Shown: piece by piece, positions 1 through 7,884 of the stretch
Layout: each line of letters opens with the position of its first letter
Position numbering within the stretch: the first letter of the stretch is position 1
Origin: an uncultured Clostridia bacterium
GTDB lineage: Bacteria; Bacillota; Clostridia; Christensenellales; Borkfalkiaceae
Reading direction: 5' to 3'
Assembly (NCBI GenBank): GCA_905235765.1
Contig: CAJOMM010000034.1
Location: 1-14,325 of the forward strand
DNA length: 14,325 nt
Notes under the pieces: generated by a model
Told to the model about the DNA's origin: nothing
What the model saw: only the letters and a program-made list of their open reading frames with translations
Database searches by the model: none
Program-made: the position numbers and the translations under genes

Positions 1-2
1 AC

Positions 3-2039
3 AGTTACAGCGAAGATATGAGGCAGAAGATCGCCTATATCAAAACGCCTGCCAAAATAGACATTAACGACATAAGAGAGGTCGAGAAGGTTTCGGAGGG
101 CGACGATAACGGCACTCGCATTTCCGATTATATTAGTCCGAGAAAAGAGTCCCGTTCTATTCCTATGATAGAGCACGACGAGACGGAAAATATTTTGGGA
201 GAAGACGCAAAATCTCACGCCGAAGAATTCGGAAGGCGTTACGCCTCTTTGGAACCGGAAAAGAAATCTCCGGAAATTTCTCCTATTGTTTCAGAGCCCG
301 TTTCGGAAAAAGAGGAGCCTGAACCGGAGGAAGTTCCGAAAGACGTTCCGCCGAGTCCCGTAGGCAGGACGGCGAGATTTGATTTTTCGAGAGAAATTAA
401 AGAGGAAGAGCCGCCCGCCTATATAAGCCGAGCGGAAAAAGACGACAACGCTTCGCCCGTGCGCAGATACCTGTCGCAGGAAGCAACAGACACGGAAGAA
501 GTAACGGAAGAGCCGAAAAAAGAGGAAGTTCCCATAAACAGAGAGTATTTCCGTCCGCCGCTCGATCTTTTGGAGGACTATCCGCCGCCTGCGGACGCGC
601 CGAGAGAAAACCACGAAGAGCGCATGGAAATTATAAGAAGGACTCTGGAAGAGTTCCACATAAGCGCTGAACCCAAAGGATTCGTGCAGGGGCCGACCAT
701 CACCCGTTATGAAATGAGTATGCCGCAGGGTATAACCGTAAGAAGGGTATTAGCCTACGACGACGATTTGAAAATGCGTTTATCTTCGCGCGACGGGGTA
801 AGAATTCAAGCGCCTATCCCCGGCAAAAACCTCGTGGGATTCGAGGTTGCAAACAACGTCAAGACCACCGTCGGCTTGAAAGAAATAATGCGCGATATGT
901 CCCAAAAACAGCATAAGACAGGTTCGATAGTGTTCGCGCTCGGAAAAGATTTGGTCGGCGAATCCAAGTTTGACGACCTATCGGGCGCGTCTCACTTTTT
1001 GGTCGCCGGCGCAACCGGTTCCGGAAAGAGCGTCGCGCTCAACGTAATGATAATCAGTTTGATAATGCGTTACAGTCCTGAGGACGTGAGGTTTATTCTT
1101 ATAGACCCGAAGCGCATAGGCTTTAAGGCGTACGAACACCTGCCGCATCTTCTCATAGACGAAATAATTACCGAGCCGCAAAAAGCTATAGCCGTTCTTC
1201 AATGGGCTTACGAAGAAATGGAAAGAAGGTATAAACTTTTTGAAGAGGCGGATTCTTCGGAAGGCGTTATCAGCGGCATCGCCGCATACAACAAGAGAAT
1301 AGCGTCCGATACCGTTCCCAAACTTCCGAGAATACTTATAGTTGTAGACGAACTTGCAGACCTTATGGAAAGCGTGAAAAAAGAGCTTGACGCTAAAATC
1401 CGCGCGCTCGCCGCGAAAGCGCGCGCAGCGGGTATTCACCTTATTTTGGCGACGCAGAGGCCGTCGGTCGACGTTATAACCGGCACTATAAAAGCTAACC
1501 TTCCTTCGCGTATTGCGCTTAAAGTTATGAGCCATCAGGATTCTTCCACCATAATAGGCGGCGCCGGCGCGGAAAAACTTTTGGGCAAGGGCGATATGCT
1601 TTATAAAAACGACACCAGCCCCGACTACGAAAGATATCAGGGCGCCTGGATTAGCGACAGAGAGATTAACAATATAGTTTCTTATATAAAAGACAACAAC
1701 AAAGCGTATTTTAACGAAGACTTAAAAGATTACCTCGACAAAGCGATGAAACCAAAACAGGAAGAGAAAACTTCGGACGGCGATTCGGACGGCGGAAGCG
1801 GTATCGAAATAAACGAGTTCTTCTTAAAAGCGTTATGGCACGCCGTCAACGTGGGGTCGGTGTCCATATCTCAACTGCAAAGGCGGTTCCAGATAGGGTT
1901 TACGAGAGCAGGCGGAATTTTCGACAAGATGGAAAGGCTTGGCTATATTGCCGGCAACGAAGGTCAGAAAACCAGAAGGGTGCTTTTGACGAAAGAACAA
2001 TTTGAAGAACAGTTCGGTTCTATGCCGGATGATTATTAA
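3..2039 (+). CDS. ftsK: FtsK/SpoIIIE family DNA translocase, 5' end outside window
   Basis: ATP-driven double-stranded DNA pump that clears chromosomal DNA through the division or sporulation septum. The frame is open to the left edge (Ser-Tyr-Ser-Glu-Asp precede the Met at 18) and no membrane segment is visible, so the usual N-terminal transmembrane domain is probably cut off by the window. Counting from the Met at 18, residues 1 to about 190 are a Glu/Pro-rich charged linker. The alpha part of the motor follows, then Walker A GATGSGKS (331-338), Walker B ending in Asp444-Glu445, and the block RPSVDVITGTIKANLPSRIA. A winged-helix gamma domain (about 600-673, with RRFQIGFTRAGGIFDKM) would read DNA polarity. 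Two usually constant blocks are altered: DPKRIGF at 363-369 and QDSSTIIGG at 507-515. RimO starts 5 bases after the stop. FtsK and SpoIIIE cannot be told apart from this fragment. Confidence 0.93.
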   Translation, partial: SYSEDMRQKIAYIKTPAKIDINDIREVEKVSEGDDNGTRISDYISPRKESRSIPMIEHDETENILGEDAKSHAEEFGRRYASLEPEKKSPEISPIVSEPVSEKEEPEPEEVPKDVPPSPVGRTARFDFSREIKEEEPPAYISRAEKDDNASPVRRYLSQEATDTEEVTEEPKKEEVPINREYFRPPLDLLEDYPPPADAPRENHEERMEIIRRTLEEFHISAEPKGFVQGPTITRYEMSMPQGITVRRVLAYDDDLKMRLSSRDGVRIQAPIPGKNLVGFEVANNVKTTVGLKEIMRDMSQKQHKTGSIVFALGKDLVGESKFDDLSGASHFLVAGATGSGKSVALNVMIISLIMRYSPEDVRFILIDPKRIGFKAYEHLPHLLIDEIITEPQKAIAVLQWAYEEMERRYKLFEEADSSEGVISGIAAYNKRIASDTVPKLPRILIVVDELADLMESVKKELDAKIRALAAKARAAGIHLILATQRPSVDVITGTIKANLPSRIALKVMSHQDSSTIIGGAGAEKLLGKGDMLYKNDTSPDYERYQGAWISDREINNIVSYIKDNNKAYFNEDLKDYLDKAMKPKQEEKTSDGDSDGGSGIEINEFFLKALWHAVNVGSVSISQLQRRFQIGFTRAGGIFDKMERLGYIAGNEGQKTRRVLLTKEQFEEQFGSMPDDY

Positions 2040-2044
2040 AGGTT

Positions 2045-3361
2045 ATGGAAGGGCTTAAAATCGGGGTGATTTCGCTCGGTTGCGACAAAAACCGTGTGGA
2101 CACCGAAAAAATGCTGGCTATTCTCTCCGAAAAGCATACGATTACTTCGGATATGAGAGAAGCCGACGTGATAATTATAAACACATGCGCTTTCTTGAAG
2201 GCGTCGAGAGAAGAATCTGTTTCCGAGATACTTTCGGCGGCGGAACTCAAAAAAGAGGGCGCCCTTAAAAAGATAATCGTAACGGGGTGTCTTCCGCAAA
2301 AGTACGCAAGCGAACTTATGGCAGAACTTAAAGAAGCCGACGCTTTTTTGGGCGTTTCCGATTACGCCAAAATAAACGGCGTTATTGACGAACTGTTTTC
2401 CAAAAACGAAAGAATAAACGCGGTAGGCGTTCCGTTCAACGAGTGCGGAATAATGCGCCGCGTTACGACTACGGGATACGCCTATCTTAAAATTGCGGAC
2501 GGCTGCTCAAACCACTGTACATACTGCCTTATACCTAAAATACGAGGCGCGTACCGTTCGGTGCCTTTCGACGACCTGATTTCCGAAGTCCGCGATATGG
2601 GGAACGTCGGCGAGCTTATACTTGTCGCGCAGGACACAGCCCTTTACGGATGCGATCTTACGCCGAGAAGAAGTCTTGCGGAACTTATACGCGCGCTTTC
2701 CGCGCTTCCGGGCGTCAGGGGCATAAGGATATTGTATTGTTATCCCGAAAATCTGACGGAAGAACTTATACACGAGTTAAAAGTCAATCCGAAACTGATA
2801 AAATATCTGGATATTCCCTTTCAGCACGCCGACGACAGGATATTGAAACTGATGAACAGAAAGGGCACGGGCGAAGAATACTTAAAACTTATAGAAAGGC
2901 TGAAAACCGAAGTGCCGGGTATTGCTTTAAGGTCCACATTTATCGCCGGATTTCCGACGGAAACGGAAGAGAATTTCAACAATCTTATTAAATTCATCGA
3001 AAAGGCGGAACTTTTCAACGCCGGATTTTTTAAGTACAGCAGAGAAGAAGAAACCGCGGCGTATAACCTACCCGACCAGGTTAAAGAAGGCGTTAAAACT
3101 TTAAGGGTAAAAAAGCTTTATTCCGCGCAAAAGAAAGTCGTCAGAAAAATCGCGAAAAGTCTTATCGGAAAATCCGTTAAGGTTATTGCGGAAGGTTTCG
3201 ATAAAGACAGAATTTGTTATTACGGCAGGGCGTATTTCAACGCGCCCGAGATAGACGGAAAGGTCTATTTCTTTTCCAAAGAAGAAGTTGACGTCGGAAA
3301 ATTTTACGACGTCAAAATCGTGGACAGAGAGGAGTACGACCTTATCGGAGAGAGAATATGA
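2045..3361 (+). CDS. rimO: Ribosomal protein S12 methylthiotransferase RimO
   Basis: Radical-SAM enzyme that methylthiolates a conserved aspartate of ribosomal protein S12, using two iron-sulfur clusters. The N-terminal UPF0004 domain supplies Cys13 (SLGCDKNRVD), Cys48 (NTCAFL) and Cys82 (TGCLPQ) for the auxiliary cluster. The radical-SAM cluster motif is Cys154-x3-Cys158-x2-Cys161 (CSNHCTYC). A C-terminal TRAM-like part follows. At 438 aa the length is normal. SLGCDKNRVD and GCSNHCTYCLIPKIRG fit RimO better than its relative MiaB. An in-frame TGA at 2030 leaves ATG 2045 as the first possible Met. The only purine-rich stretch (AAAGG, 2038-2042) is 2 bases away, too close to be ideal, so coupling to ftsK translation is likely. 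Its stop overlaps the pgsA start (ATGA). Confidence 0.94.
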   Translation: MEGLKIGVISLGCDKNRVDTEKMLAILSEKHTITSDMREADVIIINTCAFLKASREESVSEILSAAELKKEGALKKIIVTGCLPQKYASELMAELKEADAFLGVSDYAKINGVIDELFSKNERINAVGVPFNECGIMRRVTTTGYAYLKIADGCSNHCTYCLIPKIRGAYRSVPFDDLISEVRDMGNVGELILVAQDTALYGCDLTPRRSLAELIRALSALPGVRGIRILYCYPENLTEELIHELKVNPKLIKYLDIPFQHADDRILKLMNRKGTGEEYLKLIERLKTEVPGIALRSTFIAGFPTETEENFNNLIKFIEKAELFNAGFFKYSREEETAAYNLPDQVKEGVKTLRVKKLYSAQKKVVRKIAKSLIGKSVKVIAEGFDKDRICYYGRAYFNAPEIDGKVYFFSKEEVDVGKFYDVKIVDREEYDLIGERI

Positions 3362-3927
3362 ATTTGCCAACCAAACTTACAGTTTTAAGAATAATAATGA
3401 TACCGCTGTTCGTGGCGATATACTACGTTTCGGCGATTCCGATGAATTACCTTATAGCGGCGATAATCTTCGCGCTTGCGGCGTTTACGGATTTTCTCGA
3501 CGGCTACATTGCGAGAAAATACGATATGGTAACCGACCTCGGAAAATTTTTAGACCCAATAGCCGATAAGGTTTTGGTGTCTTCCGCGCTTATAATAATG
3601 CTTATAACTCCCGTAAAAGGAGCGGACATATTGCCATATTACGGGGCGATAATAGTGGCTGTAATTCTTGCGAGGGAACTTATCGTGTCGGGGTTCAGAA
3701 TGGTTGCCGCTGGCAAAGGCGTAGTTCTTGCGGCGGATAAATCCGGCAAGATAAAAACTTTTTCGCAGGACGTAGCGATAATCGTTCTTCTTTTGGGGGC
3801 GCAGTTTCAGCCGGGGCTTTATACGGCGACGAATATCGTGGGGTTAAGCTTTTTGGCGCTTTCCGCGATACTCACCGTAATTTCCGGCGCGGAGTGTATA
3901 ATTAAAAACAAAGGAGTGCTGAAATAA
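3358..3927 (+). CDS. pgsA: CDP-diacylglycerol–glycerol-3-phosphate 3-phosphatidyltransferase (PgsA)
   Basis: Membrane enzyme that makes phosphatidylglycerophosphate from CDP-diacylglycerol and glycerol-3-phosphate, the committed step to phosphatidylglycerol and cardiolipin. The CDP-alcohol phosphotransferase signature is complete: Asp45, Asp48-Gly49, Ala52-Arg53, Gly62, Asp66 and Asp70. Hydrophobic segments are visible near residues 9-27, 30-44, 71-85, 92-112 and 130-180, and the 189-aa length is normal. The start overlaps the rimO stop by 4 bases. A ribosome binding site (GGAG, 3347-3350, 7 bases away) lies inside the end of rimO. The pgsA–cinA–recA order is common in Firmicutes. An AAGGAG near its 3' end (3911-3916) may serve cinA only indirectly. 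Confidence 0.95.
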   Translation: MNLPTKLTVLRIIMIPLFVAIYYVSAIPMNYLIAAIIFALAAFTDFLDGYIARKYDMVTDLGKFLDPIADKVLVSSALIIMLITPVKGADILPYYGAIIVAVILARELIVSGFRMVAAGKGVVLAADKSGKIKTFSQDVAIIVLLLGAQFQPGLYTATNIVGLSFLALSAILTVISGAECIIKNKGVLK

Positions 3928-3931
3928 ACCG

Positions 3932-5125
3932 ATGAAAACCGCGGTGGTGGCTTTTTCGGGCGGCGCAGAGCCTTCGGGAAAGCTTATAGACGAATTTTCC
4001 GAAAAACTTACGGCGAAAGGACTTTCCCTTTCCGCCGCGGAAATACTTTCGCCGTCGGACGACCTCGGCTTTAAGCATTGTTTTGAAGAATTCAGAGACA
4101 CGGTGGACAATCTTATCGTGCTTGACGGCGAAAATTGCGAATTCGACCTGCGCCAAAAGATAGCGGATTTTCTCGATTCTCCGCTTTTCGAAAACGAAAC
4201 GGCTCGAGAGCTTTGGGAAAAACAGGGCGGCGTGGATCCTTTGAATTATACCATGCCTTTGACCGCAACGCTTATTCCCAACAGAAACGGGGCGTATCAG
4301 GGGTTTATGACGGAAGACGAACAATTCACCTTGGCGGTTTTGCCTTCGGAAAAGACGCAGCTTTTCGAGTTGGCGGACAGCGTGCTTATACCTTATTTTT
4401 CCGAAAAAGCGAATATCGGCGGCAAAGTTTTGCGGCTCAGGTGTTTCGGAAACGGAAAAGAGATTGACGGGATTTTGAAAGAACTTAAAGAAAAGCACGG
4501 CTTTACTTATTATTTGTCCGAAGAAAACGGCGACGTTTCCGTTACCCTTGTGTTTTCCGAGGATAAAAACTTAATAAGGGGTAAGATTCGCGACGTTTTC
4601 GACAAACTTTCCGATTATATTTATGCGGAAGGGGATGTAAATCTTTCGGAGACGCTATTCACCCTTTTAAAATTGAACGGATTAAAAATTTCCGTGGCGG
4701 AATCTTTTACTTCGGGGCGCGTGGCGGCAAAAATCGTGGAAAATCCGGGCGCGTCTTCGGTGTTTAACGAGGGCATAGTGTGTTATTCCAACAAAAGCAA
4801 AGCGGAAAGGTTGGGCGTAAATTCCGACGATATAATTAAAAACGGCGCCGTCTCTTCGGTGGTGGCGTATCAGATGGCGGCAGGTCTTATTTCGGGCGGA
4901 AACTGCGACGTCGCTTTGGCGACTACCGGACTATCCGGCCCCGAAAGCGACGAATCCCATAAACCTGTGGGACTGTGTTATATCGCGGTCGGTTTTGCGG
5001 ACGGCGTTCACACTTATAAAATGAACTTAAAAGGCGGAAGAGAAAAAGTTACCGCGACGGCTGTAAACGCCGCGCTGTTCTTCGCCGTTAAAAACATAAA
5101 AAAGAGAGGAAATTATAATGGATGA
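3932..5125 (+). CDS. cinA: CinA-family protein: intact PncC-type C-domain, degenerate N-domain
   Basis: CinA proteins join an N-terminal COG1058 (MoCF-like) nucleotide pyrophosphatase domain to a C-terminal PncC nicotinamide-nucleotide amidase domain. Both act in NAD by-product salvage. The C-domain (about residues 235-395) is recognisable from SVAESFTSGRVA (Ala256-Glu257-Ser258), GIVCYSNKSKAERLGV, ATTGLSGP and the closing KGGREKVTATAVNAAL. At 397 aa the length fits a full CinA. The N-domain keeps the layout, but the usual GTELL...G...TN, TGGLGPTxDD and LPGPPxE motifs are replaced by unrelated residues (for example LDGENCEFD and LPSEKTQ). A TGA at 3920 makes ATG 3932 the only plausible start. 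The nearest SD, AAGGAG at 3911-3916, is 15 bases away, so coupling to pgsA is likely. The last 8 bases overlap recA, the cinA–recA pairing seen in many Firmicutes. Confidence 0.88.
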   Translation: MKTAVVAFSGGAEPSGKLIDEFSEKLTAKGLSLSAAEILSPSDDLGFKHCFEEFRDTVDNLIVLDGENCEFDLRQKIADFLDSPLFENETARELWEKQGGVDPLNYTMPLTATLIPNRNGAYQGFMTEDEQFTLAVLPSEKTQLFELADSVLIPYFSEKANIGGKVLRLRCFGNGKEIDGILKELKEKHGFTYYLSEENGDVSVTLVFSEDKNLIRGKIRDVFDKLSDYIYAEGDVNLSETLFTLLKLNGLKISVAESFTSGRVAAKIVENPGASSVFNEGIVCYSNKSKAERLGVNSDDIIKNGAVSSVVAYQMAAGLISGGNCDVALATTGLSGPESDESHKPVGLCYIAVGFADGVHTYKMNLKGGREKVTATAVNAALFFAVKNIKKRGNYNG

Positions 5126-6119
5126 AAACAAATCTAAAGCCTTGTCCAACGTAATGGCGCAAATAGAAAAGCAGTACGGGAAAGGTTCCATAATGAGACT
5201 TGGGCAGACCGCAGGAGACAGTTCTGTAGAAGCGCTTTCCACCGGTTGTTTATCTTTGGATCTTGCGATAGGCGTAGGGGGGATTCCTCGCGGCAGGATA
5301 ATAGAGATATACGGGCCGGAATCTTCCGGTAAAACGACCGTGGCCTTACATTGTATTGCGGAAGCGCAGAAGGCAGGCGGCGTCGCCGCGTTTATAGACG
5401 CGGAACACGCCCTCGACCCCGTTTACGCCAAAAATCTCGGCGTAAATCTGGACGAATTATACGTTTCTCAGCCGGACACCGGCGAACAGGCGCTGGACAT
5501 TACCGCTTCGCTCGTTTCGAGTATGGCGGTGGACATTATAGTGGTCGACAGCGTGGCGGCGCTTACTCCTAAGGCGGAAATCGAGGGAGATATGGGCGAT
5601 TCACACGTAGGGCTTCAGGCAAGGCTGATGAGTCAGGCGCTTCGCAAACTCACCGCAATAACTTCAAAATCCAAGACGTGTATCATATTTATCAACCAAC
5701 TTCGTGAAAAGGTCGGCGTTATGTTCGGCAATCCGGAAGTTACCGCCGGAGGAAAGGCGCTTAAATTTTACGCGAGCGTCCGCATAGACGTCAGAAAAGG
5801 CGACGCGCTTAAAGACGCCAACGGCGCCTACGGCAATCACACTAAAGCCAAAATCGTCAAAAACAAAGTGGCTCCGCCCTTTAAGACCGCCGAATTCGAC
5901 ATTATTTTCGGCAAAGGAATTTCTCAGGGCAGTTGCCTTGTAGACCTCGGCGTAAGTTTCGGCATTATCGAAAAGAGCGGCGCCTGGTTCTCTTATAACG
6001 GCGAAAAGATAGCGCAGGGGAGAGAAAAAGCCGTGGAATATATGGAAAAACATCCGGATATCGCCGAAGAGGTCAAAAACAAGATTATAGAAGCGAATAA
6101 AGGAAACGGCGAAAATTAA
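5118..6119 (+). CDS. recA: RecA recombinase
   Basis: Cytoplasmic ATP-dependent strand-exchange protein for homologous recombination and the co-protease of the SOS response. Visible motifs are the start block KGSIMRLG, Walker A GPESSGKT (66-73), IDAEHALDP, the Walker B region DIIVVDSVAALTPKAE, the loop segment MGDSHVGLQARLMSQALRKL, and FINQLREKVGVMFGNPE. At 333 aa it is a little shorter than the E. coli protein and has only a short, mildly acidic tail. The start ATG lies 7 bases after AGAGGA (5105-5110) and inside the 3' end of cinA (8-base overlap in another frame). I recognise no LexA box upstream, and the nearest clear promoter is downstream, so recA is probably transcribed from within or upstream of the pgsA–cinA run. 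Confidence 0.98.
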   Translation: MDENKSKALSNVMAQIEKQYGKGSIMRLGQTAGDSSVEALSTGCLSLDLAIGVGGIPRGRIIEIYGPESSGKTTVALHCIAEAQKAGGVAAFIDAEHALDPVYAKNLGVNLDELYVSQPDTGEQALDITASLVSSMAVDIIVVDSVAALTPKAEIEGDMGDSHVGLQARLMSQALRKLTAITSKSKTCIIFINQLREKVGVMFGNPEVTAGGKALKFYASVRIDVRKGDALKDANGAYGNHTKAKIVKNKVAPPFKTAEFDIIFGKGISQGSCLVDLGVSFGIIEKSGAWFSYNGEKIAQGREKAVEYMEKHPDIAEEVKNKIIEANKGNGEN

Positions 6120-6130
6120 ATAAAGAGAAA

Positions 6131-6154
6131 AAGGGTTAACGACGGTTAATCCTT
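6131..6154. other. Hairpin between recA and rny, touching the rny -35 box
   Basis: A 10-bp stem (AAGGGTTAAC paired with GGTTAATCCTT minus its first G, with one G-U pair) closes a GACG loop. It begins 11 bases after the recA stop. Only three T residues follow it, so it is a weak intrinsic terminator at best. Its right arm shares base 6154 with the TTGACA of the rny promoter. The inner part also reads as a GGTTAA direct repeat (6135-6140 region and 6144-6149), so an operator is an alternative. Confidence 0.5.
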
Positions 6155-6182
6155 TGACAAAAAGCATAAATTGTAATAAAAT
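6154..6182 (+). promoter_or_regulatory. Sigma-A-type promoter for rny
   Basis: TTGACA (6154-6159), a 17-base spacer, then TAAAAT (6177-6182): a perfect -35 and a -10 with one mismatch at optimal spacing. The expected transcription start is near 6189, giving a leader of about 39 bases that contains the strong AGGAGGG site at 6212-6218, 9 bases before the rny ATG. Confidence 0.8.
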
Positions 6183-6227
6183 ATTAGACAGCGGAAAGTT
6201 GCAAAAAAAACAGGAGGGCATATCATT

Positions 6228-7835
6228 ATGCAGAATTTATTAAACGGCTCCCTGTTCTTGGCGGTGGAAACCGGCGCGCTTGTAGCTATTGCGTTAGGGG
6301 TGGCAGTGCTTTCGGCGTTGGTATTCGGTTTTCTCGGCTGGTTTTTAAAGAAAAAATCTTTCGAAAAAAAACAAGGCGAAATCAAACAATTAACCGATAA
6401 ACTGCTTGACGCCGCGAAGGATGAGAGCGAAAAAATCAAGAAAGAGGCTATTTTAGAGGCAAAAGAACAGGAACTAAAACTGCGCAACGCTTTTGAAAAA
6501 GAGTCGCGCGAGAAACGCGCGGAATTTGCGCGCACGGAAAACAGACTCAACCAAAAGGAAGAGTCTTTGGACAAGAAAGAAGAAAACTTACAAAAACGCA
6601 ACGAAGAGACCACTCGTCAGCAAAATTTGCTTCGCGATAAGCAGGCTGAGATGGATAAAAAACTTGCGGAAATCGCCGAGCAGCACGAAAAGATGATAGC
6701 GGAATTCGAAAAAGTTTCCCAAATGTCCAAAGAAGAGGCAAAGCAGCAGCTTATAGACGCTATAATCGACGAGGCTAAAAAGGACGCCGCCGGCACGGTA
6801 AAGAACATCGAGGCGGAAGCCAAAGAAGAGGCGGACAAAAAGGCGAGAGAGATAGTAAGTCTTGCCATCCAACGTTGTTCTACAGAGCAGGCAACGGAAC
6901 TTACCGTATCGGTAGTACCGCTTCCTTCCGACGATATGAAGGCGAGGATAATCGGCAGAGAAGGCAGAAACATCCGCACCCTTGAAAACGCTACGGGTAT
7001 AGAATTGATAATAGACGACACGCCGGAAGTGGTTATCGTTTCCGGATTCGACCCCGTAAGAAGAGAGACGGCGCGTATCGCTTTAGAGAGACTTATTCAG
7101 GACGGAAGAATACATCCGGCAAGAATAGAAGAGACCGTAGAAAAAGTCAAAAAAGAATTGGATCAACAGATAAAAGAGGCTGGCGAATCGGCTATGTTCG
7201 AGTGCGGAATATTCGGACTTCACCCCGAGATCGTCAAGCTTTTGGGCAGACTTAAATTCCGTACGAGTTACGGGCAAAACGTGTTGAAACACTCCATAGA
7301 AGTTTCGCATCTTGCCGGCGTTATGGCAACGGAACTCGGGGCAGACGTTGCGCTCGCAAAGCGCGCGGGATTGCTTCACGATATCGGCAAAGCCGTGGAC
7401 TTCGAAGTGGAAGGCACGCACATGCAGATAGGTGCGGATATCGCCAAAAAATACAGAGAGAACAATCTCGTCGTTAACGCTATACTCGCTCATCACGGAG
7501 ACGTCGAGCCTAAATCGGTAGAAGCGGTGTTGGTCGCTGCGGCGGATTCCGTTTCCGGCGCGAGACCGGGCGCGAGAAGGGAAACCACAACCAACTATAT
7601 AAAGAGATTGCAACAATTAGAACAGATATCTTCCGGATTCAAAGGCGTGGAAAAATGCTACGCAATACAAGCCGGAAGAGAAGTTCGCGTAATCGTAAAA
7701 CCCGAACAGGTGGACGCGCAGACGTTGTTCCTCGCAAAGGAAATAGCGAAAAAGATTGAAAAAGAAATGGAATATCCGGGGCAAATAAAGGTGAACGTCA
7801 TAAGAGAGTGGCGGGCAACCGAATACGCTAAATAA
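6228..7835 (+). CDS. rny: Ribonuclease Y
   Basis: Membrane-anchored endoribonuclease that starts mRNA turnover in many Firmicutes and is a core member of their degradosome-like complex. In order: an N-terminal hydrophobic segment (about residues 8-35) followed by KKKSFEKK, a long charged coiled coil (about 36-220), a KH RNA-binding domain (GREGRNIRTLENATGIEL, from Gly243) and a metal-dependent HD domain (LKHSIEVSHLAG, then LLHDIGKA with His384-Asp385, then ILAHHGDVEP). At 535 aa it is close to family length, the extra residues being at the N-terminus. ATG 6228 has the best ribosome binding site of the window, so the start is secure. Its own promoter allows expression independent of recA. In Bacillus subtilis rny is followed by ymdB and spoVS; neither is present here. 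Confidence 0.97.
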   Translation: MQNLLNGSLFLAVETGALVAIALGVAVLSALVFGFLGWFLKKKSFEKKQGEIKQLTDKLLDAAKDESEKIKKEAILEAKEQELKLRNAFEKESREKRAEFARTENRLNQKEESLDKKEENLQKRNEETTRQQNLLRDKQAEMDKKLAEIAEQHEKMIAEFEKVSQMSKEEAKQQLIDAIIDEAKKDAAGTVKNIEAEAKEEADKKAREIVSLAIQRCSTEQATELTVSVVPLPSDDMKARIIGREGRNIRTLENATGIELIIDDTPEVVIVSGFDPVRRETARIALERLIQDGRIHPARIEETVEKVKKELDQQIKEAGESAMFECGIFGLHPEIVKLLGRLKFRTSYGQNVLKHSIEVSHLAGVMATELGADVALAKRAGLLHDIGKAVDFEVEGTHMQIGADIAKKYRENNLVVNAILAHHGDVEPKSVEAVLVAAADSVSGARPGARRETTTNYIKRLQQLEQISSGFKGVEKCYAIQAGREVRVIVKPEQVDAQTLFLAKEIAKKIEKEMEYPGQIKVNVIREWRATEYAK

Positions 7836-7838
7836 GTT

Positions 7839-7863
7839 AACGCCTTGCGATATGCAAGGCGTT
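7839..7863 (+). terminator. Hairpin after rny (possible terminator or processing site)
   Basis: A perfect 10-bp stem, AACGCCTTGC paired with GCAAGGCGTT, closes a GATAT loop and starts 3 bases after the rny stop. The bases after it (GATAATTTACGG) do not form a U-tract, so termination may be partial. I find no good promoter between it and glnN, so glnN may be reached by read-through. Confidence 0.55.
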
Positions 7864-7884
7864 GATAATTTACGGAGACGATTT

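Noticed and set aside
978..1535. Minus-strand open frame (185 codons) opposite ftsK
   Set aside because: It lies opposite the conserved FtsK motor region and shows no motif of its own.
2650..2991. Plus-strand frame of 113 codons inside rimO
   Set aside because: It overlaps the radical-SAM coding sequence in another frame and has biased Arg/Lys/Ser composition typical of shadows.
3902..4498. Long minus-strand open frame (198 codons) opposite cinA
   Set aside because: It is Phe/Arg-rich shadow composition and overlaps a gene with recognisable CinA motifs.
7852..7884. Earlier ATG start for glnN (11 extra residues)
   Set aside because: The ATG lies in the loop of the rny-distal hairpin and has no ribosome site; ATG 7885 has GGAGA at 6 bases and matches the usual family start.
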